Shown: piece by piece, positions 45,290 through 54,410 of the stretch | How the letters are laid out: the number at the start of each line of letters is the position of its first letter | Position numbering within the stretch: position 1 is the stretch's first letter | From: Serinicoccus chungangensis | GTDB taxonomy: Bacteria > Actinomycetota > Actinomycetes > Actinomycetales > Dermatophilaceae | Assembly: GCF_001483745.1 (NCBI RefSeq) | Contig: NZ_LQBL01000022.1 | Coordinates: 124,001-188,000 of the forward strand | Length of the DNA stretch: 64,000 bases | Direction of reading: 5' to 3' | Translations under genes and position numbers: made by a program | Notes under the pieces: generated by a model | The model's input: only the letters and a program-made list of their open reading frames with translations | What the model was told of the DNA's origin: nothing | Database searches by the model: none

Positions 45290-46723
45290 ATGCCCGAGCT
45301 CACCCTCCCCCTCGTCGCCGGCTCCTCCCTCGCGGTCCGCGACACCTACGACAACGTGGACCCGGCCGACGGCTCGGTCCTCGGGCAGGTCGCCCGCGGG
45401 GGCGCCGAGGAGGTCGATGAGGCCGTCCGGGCGGCCGCGCAGGCCCAGCCCGCGTGGGCGGCGACCCCCACCGAGCAGCGGGCCGACGCCCTGACCCGCC
45501 TGGCCGACCTCGTCGACCGGGACCGCGAGCAGCTGGCCCACACCGAGTCCCAGGACACCGGCAAGCCGCTGTCCCAGGCCCGGGCCGACGCCACCGTGGC
45601 CGCCCGCTACTTCCGCTACTACGGGCGCGTCGTCGAGGCGGCCTACGGCGACACCATCCCCCTCGGACCGGACACCCACGTCTACACCCGGCGCGAGCCC
45701 TACGGCGTCGTGGGCAGCATCGTGGCCTGGAACTACCCCCTCCAGCTGGCGTCCCGCTCCATCGCCGCGGCCACCGCCACCGGCAACGCCGTCGTGCTCA
45801 AGCCGGCCGACGAGACCCCGAGGACCGCGGTGGCGCTGGCCGCCCTCGCCATGGAGGCGGGGCTCCCGGCGGGCGTCGTCAACGTCGTCCCGGGGCTGGG
45901 CGCGGAGGCGGGCGCGGCCCTGACCGCCCACCCCCAGGTGGCCCACCTCGGCTTCGTCGGGTCCACGCAGACCGGGCGGCAGGTGGCGCACGCGGCCGCG
46001 GAGCGGGTGGTCCCCGCGGTGCTGGAGCTGGGCGGCAAGTCGGCGCACGTCGTCTTCCCGGACGCCGACCTCGACGCCGCCGCCGAGGCCATCACCCGCA
46101 GCATCCTGCAGAACGCCGGCCAGACCTGCTCGGCCGGGTCGAGGCTCGTCGTGCACGAGGACATCCGCGCCGAGCTGGTCGCCGCGGTCGCCGAACGCTT
46201 CGGCGCGACCACCCTCGGCCCCGGCCTGGACGACCCCGACCTCGGGCCCCTCGTGTCCCGGCGCCAGCAGGACCGGGTGCGCGGCTACGTGGAGGGCGTC
46301 GCCAGCGGGGAGGTCGTCGTGGGCGGCACGGCCCCGCCGCAGGACGGCGACCTCGCCGCGGGGGCGTTCTGGCTGCCCACGCTCGTCGACGGGGTCGATC
46401 CGCGGGACCCGATCGCCCAGGAGGAGGTCTTCGGGCCGGTGCTCGTCACCCTGCCCTTCGAGGACGAGGCCCAGGCGCTCGAGCTCGCCAACGGCACGGC
46501 ATACGGGCTCATCGCCGCGCTGTGGACCCGCGACCTGTCGCGCGCGCACCGCCTGGCGGGGGCGCTCGAGGCCGGCCAGGTGTTCGTCAACACCTTCGGC
46601 GCCGGCGGCGGCGTCGAGCTGCCGTTCGGCGGGGTGAAGGCCTCCGGCTACGGCCGGGAGAAGGGGGTCGAGGCCCTGGCCGGCTTCACCCACACCAAGA
46701 CCGTGGTCGTCCGGCTGGGCTGA
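45290..46723 (+). CDS. Aldehyde dehydrogenase family protein
   Basis: 477 residues, NAD(P)-dependent oxidation of an aldehyde to the acid. Seen: IVAWNYPLQLASRSIAAA (the usual PWNYP is AWNYP), GFVGSTQTGRQV (cofactor loop), LELGGKSAHVVF with the catalytic Glu near 246, NAGQTCSAGSR with the nucleophilic Cys near 280, and EEVFGPVL. It is nearest to betaine- or aminobutyraldehyde dehydrogenases, but the substrate is not fixed by sequence. ATG at 45290 with GGGGGG upstream. It stands alone between the sel genes and an ABC exporter. Confidence 0.9.
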   Translation: MPELTLPLVAGSSLAVRDTYDNVDPADGSVLGQVARGGAEEVDEAVRAAAQAQPAWAATPTEQRADALTRLADLVDRDREQLAHTESQDTGKPLSQARADATVAARYFRYYGRVVEAAYGDTIPLGPDTHVYTRREPYGVVGSIVAWNYPLQLASRSIAAATATGNAVVLKPADETPRTAVALAALAMEAGLPAGVVNVVPGLGAEAGAALTAHPQVAHLGFVGSTQTGRQVAHAAAERVVPAVLELGGKSAHVVFPDADLDAAAEAITRSILQNAGQTCSAGSRLVVHEDIRAELVAAVAERFGATTLGPGLDDPDLGPLVSRRQQDRVRGYVEGVASGEVVVGGTAPPQDGDLAAGAFWLPTLVDGVDPRDPIAQEEVFGPVLVTLPFEDEAQALELANGTAYGLIAALWTRDLSRAHRLAGALEAGQVFVNTFGAGGGVELPFGGVKASGYGREKGVEALAGFTHTKTVVVRLG

Positions 46724-46765
46724 GCCCTCCCCCCGCAGGATGAGCCGGGGGTCCGCGCGGATCCC

Positions 46766-46777
46766 TCCACCGGTGGA
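46766..46777. promoter_or_regulatory. Palindrome upstream of the ABC exporter genes
   Basis: TCCACCGGTGGA is a perfect 12-bp palindrome 35 bases before the ATG at 46813, in the 89-base gap after the aldehyde dehydrogenase gene. Candidate operator for a dimeric repressor; the regulator is unknown. Confidence 0.4.
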
Positions 46778-46812
46778 TGTCCCGCCCGGTGCCGGCTGGT
46801 TGACTGACACCC

Positions 46813-47766
46813 ATGACGACACCACCTGCACCGTCGCCGTCGGGGACCGGCATCAGCGTCCGCGGCCTCACCAAGACCTTCGGCTCCTTCACCGCCGTCG
46901 ACGACCTCAGCTTCGAGGTCGCGCCCGCCCGGGTGACCGGCTTCCTGGGCCCCAACGGCGCCGGCAAGACGACCACCCTGCGCATGCTCCTCGGCCTGGT
47001 GCGCCCCACCTCCGGGGAGGCGCTCGTCGGGGGACGCCGGTATGCCGACCTGCCCGCCCCCATGGGCACCGTCGGGGCCGCCCTGGAGGCGACCGGCTTC
47101 CACCCCGGGCGCAGCGGCCGCAACCACCTGCGGGTGCTCGCGGCGAGCCACGGGATCCCCGACCGCCGGGTCGACGAGCTGCTCGAGCTGGTGGGCATCC
47201 CCGCCGCCGCCCGCAAGAAGGCCGGGGGCTACTCGATGGGGATGCGCCAGCGCCTCGGCCTGGCGGCCGCGCTGCTCGGCGACCCGGACGTGCTGCTGCT
47301 CGACGAGCCGGCCAACGGGCTGGACCCCGAGGGCATCCGCTGGATGCGGGGCTTCATGCGTCACCTGGCCCAGGAGCAGGGCAAGACGGTGCTGGTCAGC
47401 TCGCACCTGCTCGGTGAGGTCGAGCAGACCGTCGAGGACGTCGTCATCATCGCCAACGGGCGGATGGCCCGCCAGGGCACCATCGACGAGCTCCGCGGCG
47501 ACCCGGCGGTGCTGGTCCGGGTCGCCGACCCGGCCGGGCTGGCCCGGGTGCTCCAGGAGGACGGGCTGGACGTGCAGCCCGAGGACGGGGGCCTGCGGGT
47601 GACGGGGGCCGACGGGGCCCGCATCGGGGAGAGGGCGCACGCCGCGGGCCACGCGGTGCACGAGCTGCGCCCGCTGCGCACGGACCTGGAGCGCCTCTTC
47701 CTTGAGCTCACCGAGTCGCCCGAGCACCGCAACCGCAACCTCGCGACCGGGACGGAGGCCGCCTGA
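46813..47766 (+). CDS. ABC transporter ATP-binding protein
   Basis: 317 residues. Walker A GPNGAGKTTT, Q-loop region, signature YSMGMRQRLGLAAALLG (a variant of LSGGQ), Walker B VLLLDEPANGLDPEG and the H-loop VLVSSHLL, as in drug/antibiotic exporters of the DrrA/BcrA type. A C-terminal domain (about 225-317) follows. It overlaps the permease gene by TGATG and both form one exporter; substrate unknown. Confidence 0.92.
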   Translation: MTTPPAPSPSGTGISVRGLTKTFGSFTAVDDLSFEVAPARVTGFLGPNGAGKTTTLRMLLGLVRPTSGEALVGGRRYADLPAPMGTVGAALEATGFHPGRSGRNHLRVLAASHGIPDRRVDELLELVGIPAAARKKAGGYSMGMRQRLGLAAALLGDPDVLLLDEPANGLDPEGIRWMRGFMRHLAQEQGKTVLVSSHLLGEVEQTVEDVVIIANGRMARQGTIDELRGDPAVLVRVADPAGLARVLQEDGLDVQPEDGGLRVTGADGARIGERAHAAGHAVHELRPLRTDLERLFLELTESPEHRNRNLATGTEAA

Positions 47767-48605
47767 TGATCTCGCTCGTGCGCGCCGAGCTGCGCAAGTA
47801 CTCCACCACCCGCCTGTCCTGGTCGATGCCGCTGGCCATGGCCGTGCTGGGCGGCCTCTTCGCCGCCCTCCAGGGCCTGTTCCTCGCCGTCATCGGTGAG
47901 TTCCCCGGCCCGGACGGCTCGATGATCGTGCCGTCCGAGATGTTCGGCGAGGACGTCGTGGCGCGCCTCGTCTACACCGGCGGCGTGCAGATCGGCTACC
48001 TGCTCGCGCTCGTGCTCGGCATCCTGTCGATGAGCGGCGAGTTCCGGCACAAGACGATCACCGCCACCCTGCTCGCCGCCCCCCGCCGCGGCCAGCTCAT
48101 CGCCGCCAAACTCGCCTCGGTCGCCGTGATCGTCGCGGTCAACGCCGTGGCCTTCACCCTCGGCAGCGTGGTGGGCGGCGGTCTGACCCTCGCGCTCGGC
48201 GACGTCGCCCTCTTCCCGGACCCGGCCGGGCTGCTCGCCACCTTCGCCCGGATGATCCTCGTCCTGGTGCTCTGGGGGCTCATGGGCTTCGGGCTGGGGG
48301 TGCTCATCACCAACCAGGTGGTGGCCCTCTTCGTCGGCGTCGGCGTCACCCTCCTCATCGAGCCCCTGCTCGGGTTCGGCCTCACCTTCGTGGAGCGGCT
48401 GGCGGACGCCTCCAAGTTCTTCCCCAGCCAGGCGAGCACGAGCGCCCTCGACCTCTTCGCCGGGGTCGACCCGGGCATGGCCCAGTCGCTGGGCGGTGCG
48501 CCGGACGCGCTGTCGTGGGGCTGGGGCACGCTGGTGCTGCTCGGGTATGCCGCGTTGATGGCCGCCCTGGGCTGGCTGCTCACCTCCCGGCGCGACGTGG
48601 CCTGA
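47766..48605 (+). CDS. ABC-2 type permease
   Basis: 279 residues, six membrane segments, with a large first extracellular loop (about 45-75) and GEFRHKTITATLLAAPRRG after segment 2, typical of ABC-2 permeases that pair with BcrA/DrrA-like ATPases. The start overlaps the ATPase stop by one base. A hairpin terminator follows eight bases after the stop. Confidence 0.9.
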   Translation: MISLVRAELRKYSTTRLSWSMPLAMAVLGGLFAALQGLFLAVIGEFPGPDGSMIVPSEMFGEDVVARLVYTGGVQIGYLLALVLGILSMSGEFRHKTITATLLAAPRRGQLIAAKLASVAVIVAVNAVAFTLGSVVGGGLTLALGDVALFPDPAGLLATFARMILVLVLWGLMGFGLGVLITNQVVALFVGVGVTLLIEPLLGFGLTFVERLADASKFFPSQASTSALDLFAGVDPGMAQSLGGAPDALSWGWGTLVLLGYAALMAALGWLLTSRRDVA

Positions 48606-48612
48606 CCTCGCC

Positions 48613-48638
48613 CCTGCCCCTGCGGCCGGAGGGGCAGG
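48613..48638 (+). terminator. Hairpin terminator after the ABC permease gene
   Basis: CCTGCCCCT and AGGGGCAGG, 9-bp stem with an 8-base loop. TAGGCT at 48643-48648 just after it could be the -10 box of kgd. Confidence 0.6.
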
Positions 48639-48712
48639 AGGATAGGCTGGGCGGCGCACATGCAGCGGACGCATGCTGGTCGTCCCCGGACGTGAGATGA
48701 GGCGCTAACCCC

Positions 48713-51700
48713 GTGGCCAACCCGCCGAGCAGCGACACCACCACCGACTTCGGAGCCAACGAGTGGCTCGTGGAGGAGATGCGTGAGCAGTTCGACCAGG
48801 ATCCGGGGTCGGTCGACCCTGCCTGGCGACGATACTTCGAGAAGGGCGGCGGCGGCACCACCAGCAGCAACGGCTCGGGGCCGGACGGCGGCTCGGGGGG
48901 CGCGTCGGGCGGCCAGGACCGGGCCAGCAGCAACGGCTCGAGCTCCCGCGGCGGGTCCGCCCGGACCCGCCCGGCTCCCTCCTCCGGACCGAAGGTGGCC
49001 CCGGCGCCGCCCCGCACGTCCAAGGACCGGGGCGCCCGCACCTCGACGAGCAGCGACGAGGGCACCGCCGCCACGAAGCGCCGCACCACGAGCACCGACG
49101 GGGGCGGCACGGCCACCGACGGAACCCAGCAGTCGGACGCCGCGGCGTCCTCCCAGTCGGCCGAGGCCGGCAGCACCGAGCAGAGCACGAGCACGAAGGC
49201 ACCGATGTCCCGCGAGGCCCCCGCCCCCAAGAAGACCGGCCCCCAGGAGGACGTCACCCTCACCCCGCTGCGCGGCGCGGCGGCCCGGGTGGTGTCCAAC
49301 ATGGACACCTCGCTGGAGGTGCCGACCGCGACGAGCGCCCGCAACCTGCCGGCCAAGCTGCTCATCGACAACCGGACCGTCATCAACAACCACCTGGCCC
49401 GCAGCCGCGGCGGCAAGGTGAGCTTCACCCACATCATCGGCTACGCCATGGTCCGGGCGCTGCGCGCGATGCCGGCGATGAACAACGGCTTCGCGCAGGA
49501 GAACGGCAAGCCCCAGCTCGTCGAGCCGGCCCACATCAACCTCGGGCTGGCCATCGACGTGCCCAAGCCGGACGGCACCCGACAGCTCCTCGTGCCCAGC
49601 ATCAAGAGCGCCGAGAAGATGAGCTTCTACGAGTTCTGGAGCGCCTACGAGAAGGTGGTGCGCAAGGCCCGGGACGGCAAGCTCACCCTCGAGGACTTCC
49701 AGGGGACCACGATCAGCCTCACCAACCCCGGGGGCATCGGCACCCTGCACTCGGTGCCGAGGCTCATGAAGGGGCAGGGGGCCATCATCGGGGTCGGCTC
49801 GCTGGACTACCCGGCCGAGTGGCAGGGCGCCGCCACCGAGCGCATCCTCGCCAACGGGGTGAGCAAGATTCTCACGCTCACCTCCACCTACGACCACCGC
49901 ATCATCCAGGGCGCCCAGTCGGGGGAGTTCCTCAAGATCATGCACCAGCTGCTGCTGGGGCAGGAGGGCTTCTACGACGACATCTTCACCTCGCTGCGGA
50001 TCCCCTACGAGCCGATCCGCTGGAACCCGGACATCGCGGCCACCCACGACGACGACATCTCCAAGCCGAGCCGCATCCAGGAGCTCATCCACGCCTACCG
50101 GGTCCGTGGCCACCTCATGGCCGACACCGACCCGCTGGAGTACCGCCAGCGCCGGCACCCCGACCTCGCCATCGAGAACCACGGCCTGACGCTGTGGGAC
50201 CTCGACCGCGAGGTCCCCACCGGGGGCTTCGGCGGCAAGCCGCGGCTGAGCCTGCGCCGCATCCTCGGGATCCTGCGCGACACGTACTGCCGCACGGTCG
50301 GCATCGAGTACATGCACATCCAGGACCCCGAGCAGCGCGAGTGGTTCCAGAAGAAGCTCGAGGTGCCCTTCGAGAAGCCGGCCCCCGCCGAGCAGCTGCG
50401 CATCCTGCGTCGGCTCAACGCGGCGGAGGCCTTCGAGACCTTCCTGCAGACCAAGTTCGTCGGGCAGAAGAGGTTCAGCCTCGAGGGCGGCGAGTCGGTC
50501 ATCGCGCTGCTGGACAAGGTGCTCAACCGCGCGGCGGACGACGGCCTCACCGAGGTGACGATCGGTATGCCGCACCGCGGCCGGCTCAACGTCCTCGCCA
50601 ACCTCGCGGGCAAGTCCTACGGCCAGATCTTCCGCGAGTTCGAGGGCAAGCAGGCGGCCGGCTCGGTCCAGGGCTCCGGCGACGTGAAGTACCACCTCGG
50701 CACCGAGGGTGAGTTCACCACGGAGGACGGCAAGACCACCCGCGTCTACCTCGCGGCCAACCCCTCGCACCTCGAGGCGGTGAACCCCGTCCTGGAGGGC
50801 ATCACGCGGGCCAAGCAGGACCGCCTGGTGCGCGAGACCGACGCCGACCTGAGCACGGTGATGCCCGTCCTCATGCACGGGGACGCGGCCTTCGCCGGCC
50901 AGGGGGTGGTGCTGGAGACCATGCAGATGTCCGAGCTGCCGGCCTACCGCACCGGCGGGACCCTGCACGTCGTCATCAACAACCAGGTGGGGTTCACCAC
51001 CGCGCCGCAGCACTCGCGCTCCTCGGTCTACTGCACCGACCTGGCGCGGACCGTGCAGGCCCCGATCTTCCACGTCAACGGGGACGACCCCGAGGCCGTG
51101 GTCCGGGTCGCCGAGCTCGCCTACGAGTTCCGGCAGAAGTTCGGCAAGGACGTCGTCATCGACCTGGTGTGCTACCGGCGCCGCGGCCACAACGAGGGGG
51201 ACGACCCCTCGATGACGCAGCCGCTGATGTACGATCTCATCGAGGCCAAGCGCTCGGTCCGCAAGCTCTACACCGAGTCGCTCATCGGCCGCGGGGACAT
51301 CTCGGTCGAGGACGCCGAGGCGGCGCTGCGCGACTACCAGCGCCAGCTCGAGAACGTCTTCACCGAGACCAAGAAGGCGCTCAAGGGCGAGAGCGACGAC
51401 GGCGGCGGCGGGCTCGAGCGTCCGCACGCCCAGGAGGAGGGCGACGCGGCGGCCCGGCCGCGACCCACCGCGATCTCCGAGCAGGCGGTCCGGGACATCG
51501 GGGACGCCCTCGCCACCCCGCCGGAGGAGTTCACCGTCCACAGCAAGCTCGGCAAGCTGCTGTCCTCCCGCCAGCAGATGTCCCGTGAGGGCGGGATCGA
51601 CTGGGCCATGGCCGAGCTGATCGCCTTCGGCTCGCTGGTCACCGAGGGCACCCCGGTGCGGCTCGTCGGCCAGGACAGCCGGCGCGGCACCTTCGTGCAG

Positions 51701-52636
51701 CGGCACGCCGTGCTGACCGACAAGGACACCGCCGCCACCTGGACGCCGCTGGACCACCTCAGCGACGACCAGGCCCCCTTCGAGGTCTACGACTCCCTCC
51801 TGTCCGAGTTCGCCGCCATGGGCTTCGAGTACGGCTACTCGGTGGAGAAGACCGACGCGCTGGTGCTCTGGGAGGCCCAGTTCGGTGACTTCGCCAACGG
51901 CGCGCAGACGGTCATCGACGAGTTCATCAGCTCCTCGGAGCAGAAGTGGGACCAGCGCAGCTCGGTCGTGCTGCTGCTGCCGCACGGCTACGAGGGCCAG
52001 GGACCGGACCACAGCTCCGCCCGCATCGAGCGCTTCCTGCAGCAGTGCGCCGAGGACAACATGAGGGTCGCCTACCCCTCCACCCCCGCGTCCTACTTCC
52101 ACCTGCTCCGCTCGCACGCCGTCGCGCGGCCCCGTCGTCCGCTCGTGGTCTTCACGCCGAAGGCCATGCTCCGCCTCAAGGCGGCGGCCAGCGCGGTCGC
52201 GGACCTCACCGAGGGCACCTTCGAGCCGGTCCTCCCGGACCGGGCGGACCTCGACCGGGGCGCCGTGGACCGGGTGCTCATCGCCTCGAGCAAGCTGGTC
52301 TACGACCTGGAGGACGAGCGCACCAAGCGGGAGGACGAGCGGACCGCGATCCTGCGGGTCGAGCAGCTCTACCCCGTCCCCGGCAAGCAGCTGGCGGCGC
52401 TCACCGAGCAGTACCCCGACGCGGAGCTCGTCTGGGTGCAGAACGAGCCGAAGAACCAGGGGGCGTGGCCGTTCATGGCCCTCAACCTGCCGGACGCGCT
52501 GCGCCAGCACGGCGAGGAGCGCCCGCTGCGGGTGGTCAGCCGCCCGGCCTCGGCCTCACCCGCCACCGGGTCGGCCAAGGTCCACGCCGTCGAACAGGCT
52601 GCCCTGCACGACGCGGCCTTCTCCCGGCGCGCATGA
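48713..52636 (+). CDS. kgd: Multifunctional 2-oxoglutarate decarboxylase/dehydrogenase E1-E2
   Basis: Actinobacterial TCA-cycle enzyme fusing an E2-like acyltransferase domain to thiamine-dependent E1. 1307 residues. Order: E1-type N-terminal peptide FGANEWLVEEMREQFDQDP (about 13-31), a disordered Ser/Thr/Gly-rich linker (~45-160), E2-like catalytic domain (~175-410) ending in TYDHRIIQGAQSGEFL, and the E1 core with GMPHRGRLNVLAN (~617) and HGDAAFAGQG (~721). No lipoyl domain. In relatives the FHA protein GarA inhibits it, depending on PknG. GTG start. It overlaps the next gene by ATGA. Confidence 0.97.
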   Translation: MANPPSSDTTTDFGANEWLVEEMREQFDQDPGSVDPAWRRYFEKGGGGTTSSNGSGPDGGSGGASGGQDRASSNGSSSRGGSARTRPAPSSGPKVAPAPPRTSKDRGARTSTSSDEGTAATKRRTTSTDGGGTATDGTQQSDAAASSQSAEAGSTEQSTSTKAPMSREAPAPKKTGPQEDVTLTPLRGAAARVVSNMDTSLEVPTATSARNLPAKLLIDNRTVINNHLARSRGGKVSFTHIIGYAMVRALRAMPAMNNGFAQENGKPQLVEPAHINLGLAIDVPKPDGTRQLLVPSIKSAEKMSFYEFWSAYEKVVRKARDGKLTLEDFQGTTISLTNPGGIGTLHSVPRLMKGQGAIIGVGSLDYPAEWQGAATERILANGVSKILTLTSTYDHRIIQGAQSGEFLKIMHQLLLGQEGFYDDIFTSLRIPYEPIRWNPDIAATHDDDISKPSRIQELIHAYRVRGHLMADTDPLEYRQRRHPDLAIENHGLTLWDLDREVPTGGFGGKPRLSLRRILGILRDTYCRTVGIEYMHIQDPEQREWFQKKLEVPFEKPAPAEQLRILRRLNAAEAFETFLQTKFVGQKRFSLEGGESVIALLDKVLNRAADDGLTEVTIGMPHRGRLNVLANLAGKSYGQIFREFEGKQAAGSVQGSGDVKYHLGTEGEFTTEDGKTTRVYLAANPSHLEAVNPVLEGITRAKQDRLVRETDADLSTVMPVLMHGDAAFAGQGVVLETMQMSELPAYRTGGTLHVVINNQVGFTTAPQHSRSSVYCTDLARTVQAPIFHVNGDDPEAVVRVAELAYEFRQKFGKDVVIDLVCYRRRGHNEGDDPSMTQPLMYDLIEAKRSVRKLYTESLIGRGDISVEDAEAALRDYQRQLENVFTETKKALKGESDDGGGGLERPHAQEEGDAAARPRPTAISEQAVRDIGDALATPPEEFTVHSKLGKLLSSRQQMSREGGIDWAMAELIAFGSLVTEGTPVRLVGQDSRRGTFVQRHAVLTDKDTAATWTPLDHLSDDQAPFEVYDSLLSEFAAMGFEYGYSVEKTDALVLWEAQFGDFANGAQTVIDEFISSSEQKWDQRSSVVLLLPHGYEGQGPDHSSARIERFLQQCAEDNMRVAYPSTPASYFHLLRSHAVARPRRPLVVFTPKAMLRLKAAASAVADLTEGTFEPVLPDRADLDRGAVDRVLIASSKLVYDLEDERTKREDERTAILRVEQLYPVPGKQLAALTEQYPDAELVWVQNEPKNQGAWPFMALNLPDALRQHGEERPLRVVSRPASASPATGSAKVHAVEQAALHDAAFSRRA

Positions 52637-53685
52637 GCACGGCGACGCACGCGCCGGCACCCCTCCCCGAGGGCCTGTCGGCGTCGACCCCGACCGAGGC
52701 GGACCTGGACGACCTCGTCCGGCTGCTGCGCCGGCACGAGCGCGAGGCCCGCGGCTGGCCGGGGGCGCAGAGCGACTCGGTCCGCGCCGAGGTGAGCGGC
52801 CGGGGCGCCAGCACCCACCGCCACGAGATGGTGCGCGACGCCGACGGCACCGCCCGCGCGTGGCTCAGCCTGCACGACCGGGCCGCCGGGCGGGTGCTGG
52901 TGGGGGTCACGATCGACCCCGACCTGCCGGACGAGCAGGCGGACCCGTTGGCGGACTGGGCCTTCGACCGCGTCCAGGAGCTGGGGCGGGAGCTGCTGCA
53001 CGAGCGAGGTATGCAGCGCACCCAGCTGGACTCCGGTGCCTTCGCCGACGACGAGCGCCAGCAGCGGTGGTTGCGGGCGGCCGGGTACGAGCACGTCCGG
53101 GACTGGTGGCAGATGACCCGTCCGGTCGACCCGGACGAGGACGACGCGACCCCCGAGCTGCGCGAGGGCGTCGAGATCTTCCGGGTGCGCCAGGACGACG
53201 GGGTGGGGATGCCCGACGAGGACGACCTGCGGGCCGTGCACCTCGTCCTGGAGGAGTCCTTCGCCGACCACTTCAACTCCTACCGCGAGACCTTCGAGGA
53301 GTTCGTGGCGCGGCTGCGCGAGGACCCGGGCCACCGCTGGGACCACTGGTGGCTGGCCACGGTGGACGGTGAGCCCGCCGGGGCGGTCGTCGCCTCCATC
53401 AGCCGCGGCAGCATCGGCGCCGACGGCACGGCGTCGCCGGACAGCTCCTACATCGACTACATCGGCGTGCACCGTCGGGCCCGGGGCCGCGGGGTCGCCA
53501 AGGGTCTCCTGCGGACGGTCGTCGCGGATGCGGCGGCCCGGGGCCGTTCCTCGGTCGGTCTGGAGGTGGACGCGGACTCCCCCACCGGTGCCGACGGGCT
53601 CTACCGCTCGTTGGGCTGGGAGACCCGCTACGTCACGCAGTCCTGGCACCGCACGGTCACCCTCGACACGGAGGGCGAGCGGTGA
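52633..53685 (+). CDS. Tandem GNAT-family acetyltransferase coupled to kgd
   Basis: 350 residues in two GNAT modules. The first (about 20-165) lacks a clear acetyl-CoA loop; the second (about 180-345) has YIDYIGVHRRARGRGVAKGLL and VGLEVDADSPTGADGLYRSLGW. Tandem order, length and the mycothiol-synthase-like C-terminal motif suggest action on a small amine, yet mshD identity is not supported strongly enough to name it. ATGA overlap with kgd and GTGA overlap with the next gene mean one operon. Confidence 0.85.
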   Translation: MSTATHAPAPLPEGLSASTPTEADLDDLVRLLRRHEREARGWPGAQSDSVRAEVSGRGASTHRHEMVRDADGTARAWLSLHDRAAGRVLVGVTIDPDLPDEQADPLADWAFDRVQELGRELLHERGMQRTQLDSGAFADDERQQRWLRAAGYEHVRDWWQMTRPVDPDEDDATPELREGVEIFRVRQDDGVGMPDEDDLRAVHLVLEESFADHFNSYRETFEEFVARLREDPGHRWDHWWLATVDGEPAGAVVASISRGSIGADGTASPDSSYIDYIGVHRRARGRGVAKGLLRTVVADAAARGRSSVGLEVDADSPTGADGLYRSLGWETRYVTQSWHRTVTLDTEGER

Positions 53686-54353
53686 GCCCGGCCGACCAGG
53701 GCGGACGGGTCGAGCTGGAGTACGCCCCCAGCGCCGACTTCCAGGTGGCCGACGGGCCCCGGGACATCGGTCTGTGCTTCGTCGGTGACGGGTTCGTCGC
53801 CGGGTACGGCGACCCCAAGGCCCTCGGCTGGGTCAACCGCGTGGTGGGACGGACCGACCGCGGCGGGACGGACACCGACATCACCAGCTACAACCTCGGG
53901 GTCCGGGGCGCCAGCTCGGCCGACGTCATGAACCGGTGGAGGGGCGAGTGCCCCGCCCGGTGGCAGGGCCGCGGTGAGCGTCGGCTGGTCATCGGCGTGG
54001 GCGCCGAGGACGTCGACCAGGGGATCACCACCGCACGCTCGCGGCTCAACCTGGCCAACGTGCTCGATGAGGCGAGCTCGACCGGCATCGCGACCTTCGT
54101 CGTCGGCCCCACCCCCACCCTCGACGCGGAGGTCAACGCGCGGCTCCAGACGCTCGCCGACGCGCTGGCCGACGTGTGCTCGCGCCGGGGGGTGCCCTTC
54201 GTCGACTGCTTCACCCCGCTGCTGGGTCACGACCAGTGGCAGTCCGACCTCGCCGCCGGGGACACGGTCCACCCCGGTCAGGCCGGGTACGGGCTCATGG
54301 CCTGGCTGGTCCTCAACGGCGGCTGGGCCACCTGGTTGCAGCTGGACGGCTGA
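53682..54353 (+). CDS. SGNH-fold hydrolase-like protein with lost catalytic residues
   Basis: 223 residues. The fold is clear: block I FVGDGFVAGYGDP, block II YNLGVRG, block III VIGVGAED and block V DTVHPGQAGYG. The nucleophile that should follow GD is Gly37 instead of Ser, and the block III Asn of GxND is Glu109. Asp and His of block V remain. It is therefore probably not an esterase but a binding or scaffold protein. No signal peptide. GTGA overlap with the acetyltransferase gene. Confidence 0.82.
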   Translation: MSPADQGGRVELEYAPSADFQVADGPRDIGLCFVGDGFVAGYGDPKALGWVNRVVGRTDRGGTDTDITSYNLGVRGASSADVMNRWRGECPARWQGRGERRLVIGVGAEDVDQGITTARSRLNLANVLDEASSTGIATFVVGPTPTLDAEVNARLQTLADALADVCSRRGVPFVDCFTPLLGHDQWQSDLAAGDTVHPGQAGYGLMAWLVLNGGWATWLQLDG

Positions 54354-54410
54354 GCCCGGGGCGCGCCGCCGCCGGCCCGAGGGTGGTGCGACCAGGGGGG
54401 TGGACGGGCG

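Noticed and set aside
47996-52510. 1504-codon open frame antisense to kgd
   Set aside because: Kgd has full family homology on the plus strand; the antisense frame is a product of GC-rich codon bias and has no recognisable domain.
52633-53685. Naming the kgd-linked acetyltransferase mshD (mycothiol synthase)
   Set aside because: Length and tandem GNAT layout agree, but no motif specific to MshD could be confirmed by eye.
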